64,000 bases of DNA, from NCBI RefSeq assembly GCF_028583425.1, contig NC_072794.1:26223232-26287231 (forward strand), in the 5' to 3' direction. This stretch comes from Eublepharis macularius. Lineage: Eukaryota > Chordata > Lepidosauria > Squamata > Eublepharidae. The translations under genes were made by a program, and so were the position numbers. This document shows, one piece after another, positions 13,186-26,200 of this stretch (the first letter of the stretch is position 1; every line of letters starts with the position of its first letter). The notes beneath the pieces are model-generated. The model saw nothing but the letters and a program-made list of their open reading frames with translations. It did no database searches and was not told the DNA's origin.

Positions 13186-13419
13186 TGTGAAGGGTGCAAG
13201 TCTTGTTTATTGACTGCAAACAGAAGAGGGAACCCAAATCCTGTTTGACAGATCTGTGTATTTTAAAGTAAGAAGCACTGAATGCAACCATGGTGCACGC
13301 GTATTGTCAGACTTCATTTATGTAACCAGAGTACAAATTGTGGGCGAGAAGTTACCACACTAGGCGGCCGCCCCTCTCCCATGGCCCACCATGTCGGTTG
13401 CAACTTCCCTGCTTCTCTT
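13186..13419 (-). other. QSOX1 3' UTR, minimal extent (inferred)
   Basis: Non-repetitive sequence directly after the stop codon, running to the first good poly(A) hexamer. The end is inferred from the hexamer plus about 20 nt. A longer 3' UTR is possible, because a second hexamer lies at 12603-12608. Confidence 0.45.
13206..13211 (-). terminator. Candidate poly(A) signal of QSOX1
   Basis: AATAAA on the minus strand, about 209 nt past the QSOX1 stop. It is followed within 60 nt by a T/G-rich stretch (TTTTGCATTTGTGCGTATG), as expected for a cleavage/polyadenylation site. Confidence 0.5.
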
Positions 13420-14270
13420 TCAGGCCAGCGGGAAGCCCGGGCGGCCCTTGCGGTACCTCATGCGCATGCGGAAGAAAGTATACATGCCCAGCAGACACAT
13501 GGAGGAGAGAATGTACAAAACAATACACAAGCTGACATCCAACCGGGAAAAGCCGATGCCCAATAAACGGAGCCACTGGCTTCTCCTCAGGGTGAGCCCG
13601 GCATCTTTGTCCACTTCCTCCTCCAGGGCACTCATGATCTCCTGGGCTCTCAGGCCCTTGCGTTTGAGGCGTTCCCAGACCGCGTCGTAATCAAAAGACT
13701 GGTGGCTCTCGTCCTCCATCAGCACAAGCCCCGTGTCCCTCCTGCTCCGCCTGTGTCTGTCACTAGCCTGGGCCGCTGCTTTCAAGGCCTTGCTCTTGTA
13801 ATGCTGCTCGCTGAAGGAATCCAGATCGACAATATCATCCTCTGGCTCTTTTGCCTTCGTGCTCTTGACCATCTTGATAATGCTTGGCTTGTGCAGCTCT
13901 GGAGAACCTAGCCGGTCTGAGCCAGACCTCTTTTTCTCTGCCCTTGATCTCTCTGGTTTCGCGGTCCTTTTGGCCTCTTCCTCAAACTCCTCTTCAGCTG
14001 CTCTGCCTTTCTCCCCTTCTCCTTCCTCCAGGTTTCCCTCAGCCGCGAGGCCACGTTCTTCAACATCTCGGCCACGTCTCCCTGGAGGCCCTCTCTCACG
14101 GTTCAGGAAGTCCAGGTAGATGTTACTCCGTGAGAAGTGAGACTTGAAGAACCTCAAGATCTCCCTCTCGTCCCACATGCGTCTCCCGTTGATGGTTAAC
14201 TGGCAGGACCAACACAGGTCTCGGGGAGGCCACTGGATCTTGCGAAATTTGGGGTCATCACTGTTGGTGC
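13420..14270 (-). CDS. QSOX1: QSOX1 exon 12: last CxxC, acidic/basic stalk, furin-like site, membrane anchor
   Basis: 851-nt last exon. It begins [19 protein letters not shown]; the C-W-S-C pair (14212-14214 and 14203-14205) corresponds to the third CxxC (human C509-C512). Next comes [13 protein letters not shown], then about 140 residues rich in Glu, Lys and Arg (coding strand purine-rich), which is the unstructured stalk. [10 protein letters not shown] holds an R-S-R-R site (13738-13749), a furin-type processing signal; mammalian QSOX1 has SKRDTG at the same place. A hydrophobic segment (13471-13536, [15 protein letters not shown] in its core) is the transmembrane anchor, followed by a short basic cytosolic tail ending FPLA and TGA. 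The acceptor is gtccag. Confidence 0.95.
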
Positions 14271-17200
14271 CTGGACGAGGAAAACCAAAGCAGAGTTTAA
14301 GATGTTGTCATTCTGAAAATCAAAAGGATGTTCTGATGCATTATTCTGTGTGGACAACAATGCCCAACTTGGGCAAAACTCACCTGGCTCCCACCTGCTT
14401 TAATCAGCAGAAATGAAAAACTTATTTTTCTCTGGTTCAAAGGGGAAACTGAAGGTGGGGGGGGGGAACATCCATCTGGACATTCCAACCGTGGCAACTG
14501 GGGGAGGGGTGGGCAGAACTGGGCTCTGTTCACAAAATGGCCTGGGGCATCTCGCTGCCACGCACCGTTTCCTTCCCTTTTTAGCCCTTTAAAGGACTTT
14601 TTTCATTTCCCAGCTGAGCCTTGCTGGAGTGATACAGGTAAGAAAAGGGAGGGGTTGTTCATGCTGTGAAGGCCTCCACTGAAATTGTCACGGCACTTGC
14701 AGACTTTTGTTGCAGGTGGGCCAGAGACAAGGGGGCAGGGCTGAGGTGTAAGGAAAGGCAGTGGCTATTAGGGGTGTATAGGCACTCTTCCTGCCCTTCC
14801 TGCTACAGCTGCCCTAGTAGGGGCAGCATGCTTTTGCAATCCTTCCCTGCTAGATGCAGCCTTAGAGACCTGGTTAAGTATATATGCATATAATACAAAC
14901 ATCTTCTGACAAGTTGTTGCACTGACCCAGCAAGGGAGATTTGTGTGGGGAAGAAGGCTTATGGGCTGGCAGCTAACACAGAGGGAGGGAGGAACAAGGA
15001 GGCTCATCTGTCTCCCTCCCACAACCGGCTGGATGCATCTTTTGCTATGAGTCAGAGCGGAACTACAAGTGATGAATGACACAGGTTGGACACTTGTCAG
15101 CTTCCCTCAAGTTTTGATGGGAAATGTAGGCATCCTAGTCTTGCAGCTTGGCTCTCCAACTGCTGTCCAATGGACTTTTCAACTGTCACTTGTCCAACAT
15201 TCCGCCAAGCTGCCTACATTTCCCATCAAAACTTGAGGGAAGCTGACAAGTGTCCAACCTGTGCCTTTTGTCACTTGTAGTTCTCCTCTCAGATCACTAA
15301 TGCCCATCTATGGTTACTCGTTGTGCAAGACGTGCTGTACATAACCCAAGCCCGATCAGGGCCTAAATCAGTGATACTCACTCCTGATTACAGGATCTGA
15401 TTGGCATGTAGAAGGTCCCAGGTTCAATCCCCGGCATCTCCAGTTTAAAGGATCTGGCAGCAGGGGATGGAAAAGACTTCTGCCTGAGACCCTGGAGAGC
15501 TGCTGCCAGTCAGAGCAGACAATACTGACTTTGATGGACTGAGATTTTGATTCATTTTTGAAACACCTCTGGGATACTCTTCTTTAATAGATCACCACGG
15601 ACATAAAATATGAAGTTCTTAAAATGCCGATATTACTTTTCCTATGAAGCCATGCTTAAATTGGTTTAGTACAATATTATTTAAAAAAAAAAACAGAGGT
15701 GCCTTATTAGACCAGCTAGTTTTTTTTTTTAAAGCGAGTAGCTATGTTGGTCCATGGTAAAATTCAAAACCAAAAGTCAAGTAATATGTTGTGCTATTTT
15801 GGCTGCTGTTAAGGAAAGATATTACATATCTTTTGGTTTTGGATTTCTCTGTTTGGGTGATTTTAACTACCCACACAATGGGTGATTTTAACTACCCACA
15901 CATTGACTGGGCCAATGGGTGTTCGAATCGGGGGAGAGAAAGTGAGTTTCTAGACTGTCTCAATGACTGTGCTATGGAACAGATGGTTACAGAACCTACT
16001 AGGGGAGAGGTGATCCTGGATTTGGTCCTCAGTAATGCTGAAGACCTGGTGAGAGATGTAAATGTGATTGCACCACTTGGGAACAGTGACCATAATGTTA
16101 TTGAGTACAACATATGTATAAATAGGAAATTGCCAAATAAGACCAACACAGCCATGTTTAACTTCAAAAGGGGTAACTTTTCTGAGATGAGGGGGTACGT
16201 GAAGAAGAAACTGAAAGGGAAAGTAAAAAAGGTCAAAACACTTGGGGAATCTTGGAGACTATTTAAAACTACAATCCTGGAAGCTCAAATTAAATATATA
16301 CCGCTGGTTAGGAAAGGCACAAATAGGTTTAGGAAAAGGCCAGCATGGTTAACAAGCAATGTAATAGAAGCTGTAAAAGGTAAAAAGGATTCTTTTAGGC
16401 AGTGGAAAACTAGTCGGAGTGAGGTTGATAAAAAGGAGCATAAGCTGTGGCAAAAAAAGTGCAAGTCTGTGATCAGACAGGCAAAAAGGGAATATGAGGA
16501 GCATATTGCAAAGAACATAAAGAAAAACAATAAACAATTCTTTAAATATATTAGAAGTAGGAAACCAGCGAGGGAGGCAGTGGGGCCCTTGGATGACCAA
16601 GGCGTAAAAGGATTACTAAAGGGTGATAGGGAAATGGCCGAGAAGCTGAATGCGTTCTTTGCTTCTGTCTTCACTGTGGAAGATAAGAAGTGCATGCCCA
16701 CTCCGGAAGCACTGACTTTGGGAGGGGTTTTGAAAGACCTGAGTCACATTGAGGTGACGAGAGAGGAGGTTATGCGACTGCTAGATAATTTAAAAACTGA
16801 TAAATCACCGGGCCCAGATGGCATACATCCAAGAGTTCTGAAAGAACTCAAGTGTGAACTTGTAGATCTCCTCACAAAAATATGTAATCTGTCATTAAAC
16901 TCTGCATCTGTTCCTGAGGACTGGAAGGTAGCTAATGTTGTCCCCATCTTTAAAAAAGGTTCCAGGGGAGATCCGGGAAATTACAGGCCAGTCAGCCTGA
17001 CGTCAATACCGGGTAAGTTGGTGGAAAGTATTATCAAAAATAAAATTAGTGGGCACATTGATGACCAAAAGCTGATGAGGAAAACTCAGCATGGGTTCTG
17101 TAAGGGAAGATCTTGTCTCACCAATCTGTTAGAGTTCTTTGAGGGAGTGAACAAACAAGTGGACAAGGGAGACCCGATAGATATTGTTTATCTTGACTTC

Positions 17201-20200
17201 CAGAAAGCTTTTGACAAAGTTCCTCATCAAAGGCTCCTAAGTAAGCTCAGTAGCTATGGGATAAAGGGCCAAGTCCTCTTGTGGATCGAAAACTGGCTAA
17301 TTAATAGGAAACAGAGAGTGAGTATAAACGGGCACGTCTCACAGTGGAGGGTGGTGAGCAGTGGGGTGCCACAGGGGTCGGTATTGGGTCCAATGCTTTT
17401 TAACTTGTTTATTAATGATTTGGAATTGGGATTAAGCAGTGAAGTGGCTAAATTTGCAGATGACACGAAATTGTTCAGGGTGGTGAAAGCCAGAGAGGAT
17501 TGTGAGGCACTCCAAAGGGATCTGTCGAGGCTAGAAGAGTGGGCATCCATGTGGCAAATGAGGTTCAATGTAGCCAAGTGCAAAGTAATGCACATTGGAA
17601 CCAAAAATCCAAAATATAAATACAAGTTGATGGGGTCTGAACTGGTGGAGACTGACCAAGAGAGAGATCTTGGAGTCATGATAGATAACTCACTAAAAAC
17701 GTCAGCACAGTGTGCGACTGCCATAAAAAAAGCTAATGCTATGCTAGGGGTTATTAGGAAAGGGACTGAAAACAAATCAGCCGGTATCATAATGCCTCTG
17801 TATAAATCGATGGTGAGGCCTCATCTGGAGTACTGTGTACAGTTCTGGTCGCCACACCTTAAAAAAGATATCATAGCACTGGAAAAAGTACAGAGAAGGG
17901 CAACTAAAATGATTAAAGGGTTGGAACACTTTCCCTATGAGGAAAGATTGAGGTGCTTGGGGCTCTTTAGCCTGGAGAAAAGACGACTGAGGGGAGACAT
18001 GATAGAGGTTTACAAGATAATGCACGGGTTAGAGAAGGTAGAGAAAGATGTGTTTTTCTCCCTTTCTCACAATACAAGAACTCGTGGGCACTCTATGAAA
18101 TTATTGAGCAGTCGGGTTAGAACAGATAGAAGAAAATACTACTTTACACAAAGGGTGATAAACACATGGAATTCGTTGTCACAGGAGGTGGTGGCAGCTC
18201 CAAGCATTGCCAGCTTCAAGAGGGGACTGGACAAATATATGGAGCAGAGGTCCATCAGTGGCTATTAGCCACAGGAGATAGATGGTATTCTCTTTGTGGG
18301 GAGGTGGTGCTCTGTTGTCTTGGTGCTGGAAGGAAGGCAGTGGGAGGGCTTCTGGTGTCCTGGCCTCACTGACAGTCCTTTAGATGGCACTGGATTTCTA
18401 GCCACTGTGTGTGACAGAATGTTGGACTGGATGGGCCACTGGCCTGATCCAACATGGCTTTGCTTATGTTCTTATGTTCTTATCTTTAATAATGTTGCAA
18501 GCTTTGGAATTTCCTTGGCCCTTAGCTAAAAACAGATTTCCCCAGCAGAAATATCCCTATAGCTCCTTGCAGCATACAGTGTTCTTAGCAGTGATTCCCC
18601 TACCTGTTTGGTACAGTGACCCACAATTCCAAATTGACTTGGTAGGGTGGCCCACTTACAAGAAAACACAGCATGCACAAATCAATAAAACCACCAAACT
18701 CACTTTCTTTTGGGCTGGGCACCCACGGATTGAGAAATACTACTTTACAGCTCTCAGCCTATTCATGCTTGCGAGCTGAGAAATGCCAGTTTGCCCATTA
18801 CCATCCAGCAGGTATCATGGCTGAGCCTGCAGATTTGAATCAGAGCCTCCCATGTAAAAAGCCAAACTACATGGATATATACAAGCATTCAGCTCCAAGG
18901 ACAAAAGAACGACAGCCAACATTTTTAATTAAATCAGAGGTTGCTAGGCTTTGACCACAACAGCGGGGGGGGGGGGGGGGGCCAGGGGAGGCTTCTGCTC
19001 AGTTCTGTTTAAACCCATTGGAAAGAAAGGCACAAATAAAATTACATGGGAAATGAAAGCACAATGGCTAGGATTTGATGTGTGCACACAAACTGGACAT
19101 CCCTCCTGCCAAGCTACACAAAAGGGCCCGTTCCAGTTACACAAGATCTGCCTCGCACAATCAAACCCGTTGAGGCCAATGTGATGTTTGCAACAGCCTT
19201 TGGCCGAATGTCTCTGGAAGTACCGGAACAGAGGGGGTGGCCTGCTCCTGCCTGCCCCAAAGGTCTCATATTCAGACAGCCTTGGAGGGATATCCAATTA
19301 CACCCAGCCAGCCTCCTTATGACAGCTAGCACAGACTTAAATGCTGGTAAAAAGCGTAAACTTGGGAGCTGCATGGAATCTACTTCATAGCTACCTCTCT
19401 CCCTTGAATCGCAGGGAAGATTAACTAGGAAGTGCAAAGGTTGTATATTTTATATACATTAACTTGTGCACTTAACGTGAGATCTAGTGGCAATCATTAG
19501 GGAATGCTGACAGTCTGGTCAGCATCGGAAATGATAGCGTCACTGCAGTGGGGAATGCTGACCACGACGGTTTGTTGGTTCTCCGCATCTGCACTGCTCT
19601 ACTTTTGTACTTTCAGACAGACGTGTGGTGAGGGACTGTCAACATTCCCTCGCAGTTGCTGACAGACTCGTCATTTAAGAAACAGACTCTCTGCACATCC
19701 TCAGGAAATTCTGAAGAGGGTTTAATATGTTGAAAGTGGCTGCTATCCACCCTGAGCTTGAGTGCGTAAGTGGGCTGGGAGAGGAGGGAAAAAATCACAT
19801 AAAATAAACAAAGCTCAGCCATTAAGTGGTGTTGAAGTCTATGCCTCAGAAAGGGGGCAATTGTGTCCCAGGGGCAGGGGAAGAGGGGACAAAAAGGAAA
19901 CAATTCTTTTGACCGCTGGACTTCTCCGCTCTTCTCATCATCTGTCAACAAAAGTCACCAACTCCTCCCCATGTCACAGGCAACAGGCCTAGGGAACAAG
20001 GGATTACATCTGTGCATGAGGGGAGAAGGAGCATTTGGAGAACTGTCTCGGGAGGAGGGTCCTCTCAGGGCACGTGTCTGTCAGCCTTTAGAAGACCCCA
20101 GGCCAACAGAAGATTTAGTAGTTGCGTCTCTGGCTCAGTCACCACCAGCTGCGCCGTTCTTCTATTGTCAAGGGCCAGCAGTTGGCCTCCCCTTCTCCCT

Positions 20201-23200
20201 CCCTCTCACAACTCAATCTTCCTGTTCTGCCACAAAAACAAAATAAGGGGCAGTGCACTGAGAGGGAGGGGCATGGCTGCCTCTTGTTTCCCTCCAAATA
20301 CCGGGGCCCTCCAGGCTGGTAAAGCAGAGAGTTCCAGAGCAAGAGACGGAATGCCACTCCCCTTTGCTCTGGAAAGGCAAAGTGATTCAGGAAAATGGGA
20401 GCAGTTCTGCTTCCGTGGAACAGGATTTTAATTCAGAAATACTTTTTCCTTTCATTTCTTGGCTGCAAAGTAAGCCAGACCGGAGCGTCTCAGAGCCAAA
20501 TTTAATCTTTTCTCCCCCCCCCCCCATCCCACCACATTACTCAGAGCCAAAGAGGTCACCCTCCGTTCTCACAGTTGGCACTGCAGCAAGGCACCATGCT
20601 GAGGAAAACGGGTGATTAGACCAATAAGAATTGCGAGCGGAATGCAGAATTACAGTGGTGGCCACATCTGCAGAACATGGCAGAATGAAAAGGGGGGGAA
20701 AGGTAGCGGGGCTAAGACAGGTTTATTATTTACTTATATGCCACTTTCCTTAAATATGATCAACTGGGTTCCAGATGTTCCAGTGTGTTTTCAACAAAAA
20801 TGCTCTTCCTAAAGAGAAATGCCTCACTACGTAACGTTTAAAATACAAACCAATTGTACTCAGCAGTTGTACAGGTTCTATTTGGGTCTCCCAAGCACAG
20901 AAAGATCCAGTCAAATGCGGCTGAAGATTTGACCAGCTGAAAACGGCAGGAACCAGGAATAGAATTTACAATTGTTGCTCTAGACCAGCTACTCTGGAGT
21001 AAGAGGAAGTTTTTTTTTTTTTTTACAGTTCCTGTTGAGCAGACCATTTGGATTCAAAATGCATTGGGAAATTTGGGAAACAGCTTGAAAATGTTTTTTT
21101 GTTGTTGATTTTTTTTGCACCCACTGATTTTTTTGCCTTCTCTCCATAATATCATCACATTATCAGCCTCTAAGGCCCAGTTTGAATACAACTGTGTGAC
21201 TTTACAGGGGCTCAGCATCTTCTGCAAAGCAGCTGTGGGAGTTCTGATAGCATGCCAAATAATATCTGTAAAGGCCAAGGATCTCTGGCAGGAAAACTTA
21301 TCCCTCTTCACTGCTTTGCACTGGTCACAGCTAAAAACAAAGGCCGCTGAGCTCATGCGCATGGCCTGGGGGAAGCTCTTTGCCTTGCTAGCATCACATT
21401 TAATATCAGGCTGAGGTGCAACAGATCAAGTGTTTTTTCAACCCTCTAAAGGGCCACATAACCATACATGCCTCAGACTGTCGGGCCCCAGTGCTGTGTC
21501 TCTGGGTGATGCACAGAAGGAAAATTCCCAAAGAAATCCAGATGGAATCCATGCCACTGATGCTTAGATACTTTTTGCCTGCTGTAATTTAATCATCCCC
21601 ATGAGTGACACAGCTGCTGCCACCTGCAAAGCTCCCACGTTGCTCCAGACATGAATGGTGTACATCTGCCCACAGGATTACAGCAGACTGAGCCATCATG
21701 CTGGTAATGCACCTCCCCACAGGGCTGTATAGGAGCAGTCACACAACAATCAAGGCAGAGATCTCCACAGTGGTGTCTGTGGCATCATGGGGTCTGCTGA
21801 TGGGTCCCCTGGTGTCCACCTGCTTCTTCAAAAAGCATCTCTTCCCCACAGTAAAGAGCCAATCTTGGCTTTCAGGAGGATCCAGTAACAACTGGGTTTG
21901 TTAATGATTTGGGAGTAAGCTGTGAAGAGGCTAAGTTTGCAGATGACACTAAATTGTTCAGGGTGGCGAGAACCAGGGAGGACTGTGAAGCACTCCAATG
22001 GGATCTGTCGAGGCTGGGCGAGTGGGCATCAACGTGGCAAATGAGGTTCAACGTGGCCAAGTGCAAAGTAATGCATATTTGGGGTCAAAAATCCCAAATA
22101 TAAATACACAATGATGGGGTCCAAACTGGCAGAGACTGACCAAGGGAGAGATCTTGGAGCCGTGGTGCATAACTCACTGAAAATGTCGATACAGTGTGCA
22201 GTGGCAATAAAAAAGACCAACGCTATGCTGGGGATTATTAGGAAGGGAACTGAAAACAAATCAGCTAGTATCATGATGTCCCTGTATAAATCAATGGCAC
22301 GGCCTCATTTGGAATACTGTGTACAATTCTGGTCACCACACCTCAAAAACGATATTGTAGCTGATTCTGCACACGTTGGATAATGCACTTTCAATGCACT
22401 TTAGCAATCGTTTGGAAGTGGATTTTTTGTTTCACACATGAAAAATTCAGTTCCAAATGATCTCTAAAGAGGATTGGAAGTGCATTATCCAATGTGTGCG
22501 GAATCAGCCTGTAACACTGGGAAAAGTGCAGGAGAGGGCAACTAGAATGATTAAAGGGATGGAACACTTCCCCTATGAAGAAAGGTTAAAGCGCTTGGGG
22601 CTCTTTAGCTTGGAGAAATGATGGCTGAGGGGTGACATGACAGAGGTTTACAAGATTATGCATGGGATAGAGAAGGTAGAGAAAGAAGTATTTTTCTCCC
22701 TTTCTCACAATACAAGAACTCGTGGGCACTCAATGAAATTGCTGAGCAGTTGGGTTAGAACAGATAAACGGAAGTACTCTTCACTCAAAGACTGATTAAC
22801 CCATGGAATTCACTGCCACAGGAGGTGGTGGCAGCTTCAAGCATAGACAGCTTCAAAAGGGGATTGGATAAACATATGGAGCAGAGGTCCATCTGTGGCT
22901 ATTAGCCACAAGGTATAGATGAAACTCTCTGCCTAGAGCAGTGATGCTCTGTATTCTTGGTGTCTGGGGGGGGGGCAATCAGTGGGAGGGCTTCTAGTGT
23001 CTCTTCCCCATTGGCAGACTTCCTGATGACCCCTGGTTTTTGGGCCACTGTGTGACACAGAATGTTGGACTGGATGGGCCATTGGCCTGATCCAACATGG
23101 CTTCTCTTATGTTCTTATTTTCTTAACTGACTTAATAGGAAGAGGATGCTTGGCTTGCAACTTTCAAACATTTTATGATTGGCCCCAGTATCCCATGGCA

Positions 23201-26200
23201 ACCATTTTCTGACTGTTTGTGGCTCTAGATGGCAACCATTTTGTAGTAGCAGCCACTGCCTGTCCTCAAAATTCTAAAAACGCCCACAGGCTCAAGATCA
23301 AGGTAACATACAGACAGGGCCTAAACTTACATCACTCTCACTTTTTCCAAAACACACTAAAGGTATCTGTCCATTGATTCCTGAGAATGGCCAATGCTCT
23401 CTCATGGTGTCCCGCAACAATAGTTAGTGTGCACCTTAGCAGGGGGCTCTTACCTGCCAAACGAGCATTGACTCGGTTATGCCTTGACCAGAGCCAGAGA
23501 ATCGCACCATCTTTGTTCCTCACTCGGTCCATGGATTCTGCAGCCATGCCTTCAAAGTGATCTGCACACTCCCGACAGCCAAAGAAGTAATGGATGTATC
23601 CTCTCATTGTTGGAAGGACTTGTGACTGTGCTGGAGACAAAAACAGAAAGAAGAGGCAGGCCCATTAATCTGAAAGAAATGGATAGGTGAGCAAAAATAT
23701 CTATTTTACCACATTTGGGGGTATATTTAGATTCCGTTTTTCTCTCCAAGACACAGCTACCTCTGCAGTCACAGTACACAACCCCTTTAGGAAGGAAATA
23801 CATTTGCACACACAGGCTAACAGGGGTAGCTTACACCACTCAACAGTACAATACCCCGTACAGTTCTGTGCTGCATGCACAACAGCCCAAACACAAAATA
23901 GACATTTGGCTGCAGACCCAGATCACCAAACCGGTGAAGAAAAGAAGCATAATTTGCAGTGCAGAGGCTGCAGGACTGGTGAAGCTTTCTCTTGCCTGGG
24001 TTTAGGATGAATATTTACCACGGAAAGCAGAAAAGCAGCTATGGGGAGAGGGCTGTGGATGAAAAGCAGCGTGTGGGGGGTCCACACGGTTAAGCACCCA
24101 TCTCTACCACCCACTATTTCTCCAATGCAAATCACTTTGTTCCCCCCATTTTCTCCTTGGCATATTCTCCTTGAAGAATAAACTGAGCTAGCAGGGTGGA
24201 AAGTGTGGAAGAGAAATACGTTGCTGCTGGAATAAGCTACCGCTCTTTGAGCACATATATGAGGAAGCACCCAGTATGTTTATATCCGCACTAGCATCCT
24301 GAGTCACATGTTTTACTAATTGGTTCATTCTTATGTGCATGCACGTGCTTATTATATGCATAAACATATAATTGAATATGGGCAATTGCACTTGGGTACC
24401 CCTCAAAACATCTCATGCTGAGCGCTCAAACAGACAGAGAGAGAGGAAATTAAAAGGACAGTCAAAGATACTTGACGTATTTGTGGGATTTTGACGTCTC
24501 CCTCCCATCCCTGTCGTCCTGAGAAAAATTAGCAATACTAAATATGCACAGAATCCAAGGGTGGGGCTGTGGCTCAGCGGATACTTACCTGCTTTGCACG
24601 CAGAAGGCCCCAGGTCCAACCCCCCAGCATCTCCGTTTTTTAAAAAAGAATCAGGTAGTTGATGTGGAAGATCCAGGAGAGCCACTGCCAATCAGAGTAG
24701 ACGATGCTCACCAATGGTCTGACTCCGTATAAGGCAGCTTTGTGTGTTCTTTGGTCATGAAAACAAGGCTGGAAATGTGACCAGGGCTGTCGTCACACGG
24801 GCTTTTATTTAGCGCTAAAATGGCGCTATTTCCCGGCAAACACCCACCTTATTCCAACACTGTAGCGATTTTCTCTCTTCTGCTTTGTGCTTGATAGTCG
24901 CGCTATTTTGTGCCTCAGTGTGAATGCCTCACATCGATGTATTTCGCCTTGCAACGTCCTATGCCCTCCCTTCAATCCCAGAATCCATTTCTTCCTGCGA
25001 CTCCCCTTTTTAAAATTTTATTATGTCCTTATAACGCCATAACGACATAACACAATGCAAACTTTCTGCTAAAGTAAAAATGACTCAATCGCCATGGCAG
25101 AGTCTTCAGCGATGGGGATCACGCCAGACAGGAAGTTTTCTGCGGGCAAAGGGCTATTTATATAATTTCAAAGCTGGAAAAACAAAAGGGTCGTAATGTT
25201 TTGCTCTAACGGAATGTTTATATGCTGTTATTCCGTTATATCGGAATTAAACGCCAGAATAATAAAAAGGGGGGGGAGGAGCTGCTTCTGTGCGGTTAGA
25301 GAGAACAACAGAGTGCTTCGGTGTGGACAGCTGGTGGCGCGAAGAGCCGTTAGGTGACCCAAAGAAACGTTACTGTGCCAATAACAGGTAGGACGCTATA
25401 TGCTGTAAATTTAGCGGAAGAGATGCCCGTGTGACAACGGCCCAGGATACAGGCTAGAACAGGATATTTGCCCAAATGAATTATAGGAGGGTTAGTGAAG
25501 CAAAGCATAGAAGAATTAAGAGTGCTAATCAACTGAAGTCAACAAGAGGGAATTAGAGGTGCAGACTGAAAAGAGTCCCTTGATTTCAGTGGAAGGTCAC
25601 GCAAAAATAGTGTGCATATTCTAACGTCAAAAACAAAACCAGTCAATGATGGCTGAGCTAGGCTATTAATCCAGAATTCCAAGTTTAATAGTGTAGCAAT
25701 GCTTGAAACACACTAGTTGAGATCTTGAGTTTTACTATATACATCACCATGAAAGGGGTTGACTTACGGATAAACCTGGGGCTTAGCAAGGCTTCCTGCA
25801 CTGTTAGGAGGTGGAAGAGAGTCCAAAGCGAGCATGGATAACCTCGGAACTCAGGTTTGCTTCCTTGACAACCCACCCAGGTTGGGGTCTCTGGCAGCCT
25901 GGCATAAGGTTCCTGAAAGACAGGGCGCAGAAAAGCTGTCACGGTACACCAAGGTTGCAGAGGAGGACAGCAACAGGCAGACAGAAACAATTAAAAGAGG
26001 AGGCCGGAAGAGTTCTCACGCCTGCTCCAGGGCAGTTTAGAAAAAAGACTCCCCAGTGCAAAAATCTCTAATGGAGGATGAACTTTTCCTTCAAAGAAGA
26101 TTAATTAAACAATTAAACATTATGAATAGAGAAAAAAATGTTTTGGATCCCCCAGAGTATTTCTGCAGATGGAAAGATGTCCATCCATGAAGCATGACTT

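Larger units (their letters stand above)
14271..23453 (-). other. QSOX1 intron 11
   Basis: 9.2 kb, the longest intron inside the 3' half of the gene. It is dominated by a foldback element (15055-15290), a tRNA SINE, a 2.6-kb CR1 LINE with an open reverse transcriptase and a second, older CR1 carrying a MITE. The stretch 18490-21880 has no recognisable element; a G17 run sits at about 18964-18980 and a C13 run near 20512-20525. Confidence 0.85.
23631..25767 (-). other. QSOX1 intron 10
   Basis: 2.1 kb. Contains a type-1 tRNA SINE (24562-24752) and a non-autonomous DNA transposon (24782-25445). The rest (23631-24560) is unique, with no gene seen. Confidence 0.85.

Noticed and set aside
15791..18268. 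825-codon open frame as a host gene
   Set aside because: It is CR1 endonuclease plus reverse transcriptase, and the CR1 3' terminus follows.
24562..24640. A genuine tRNA gene
   Set aside because: It has boxes A and B, but a SINE body follows and several similar copies occur in the window.
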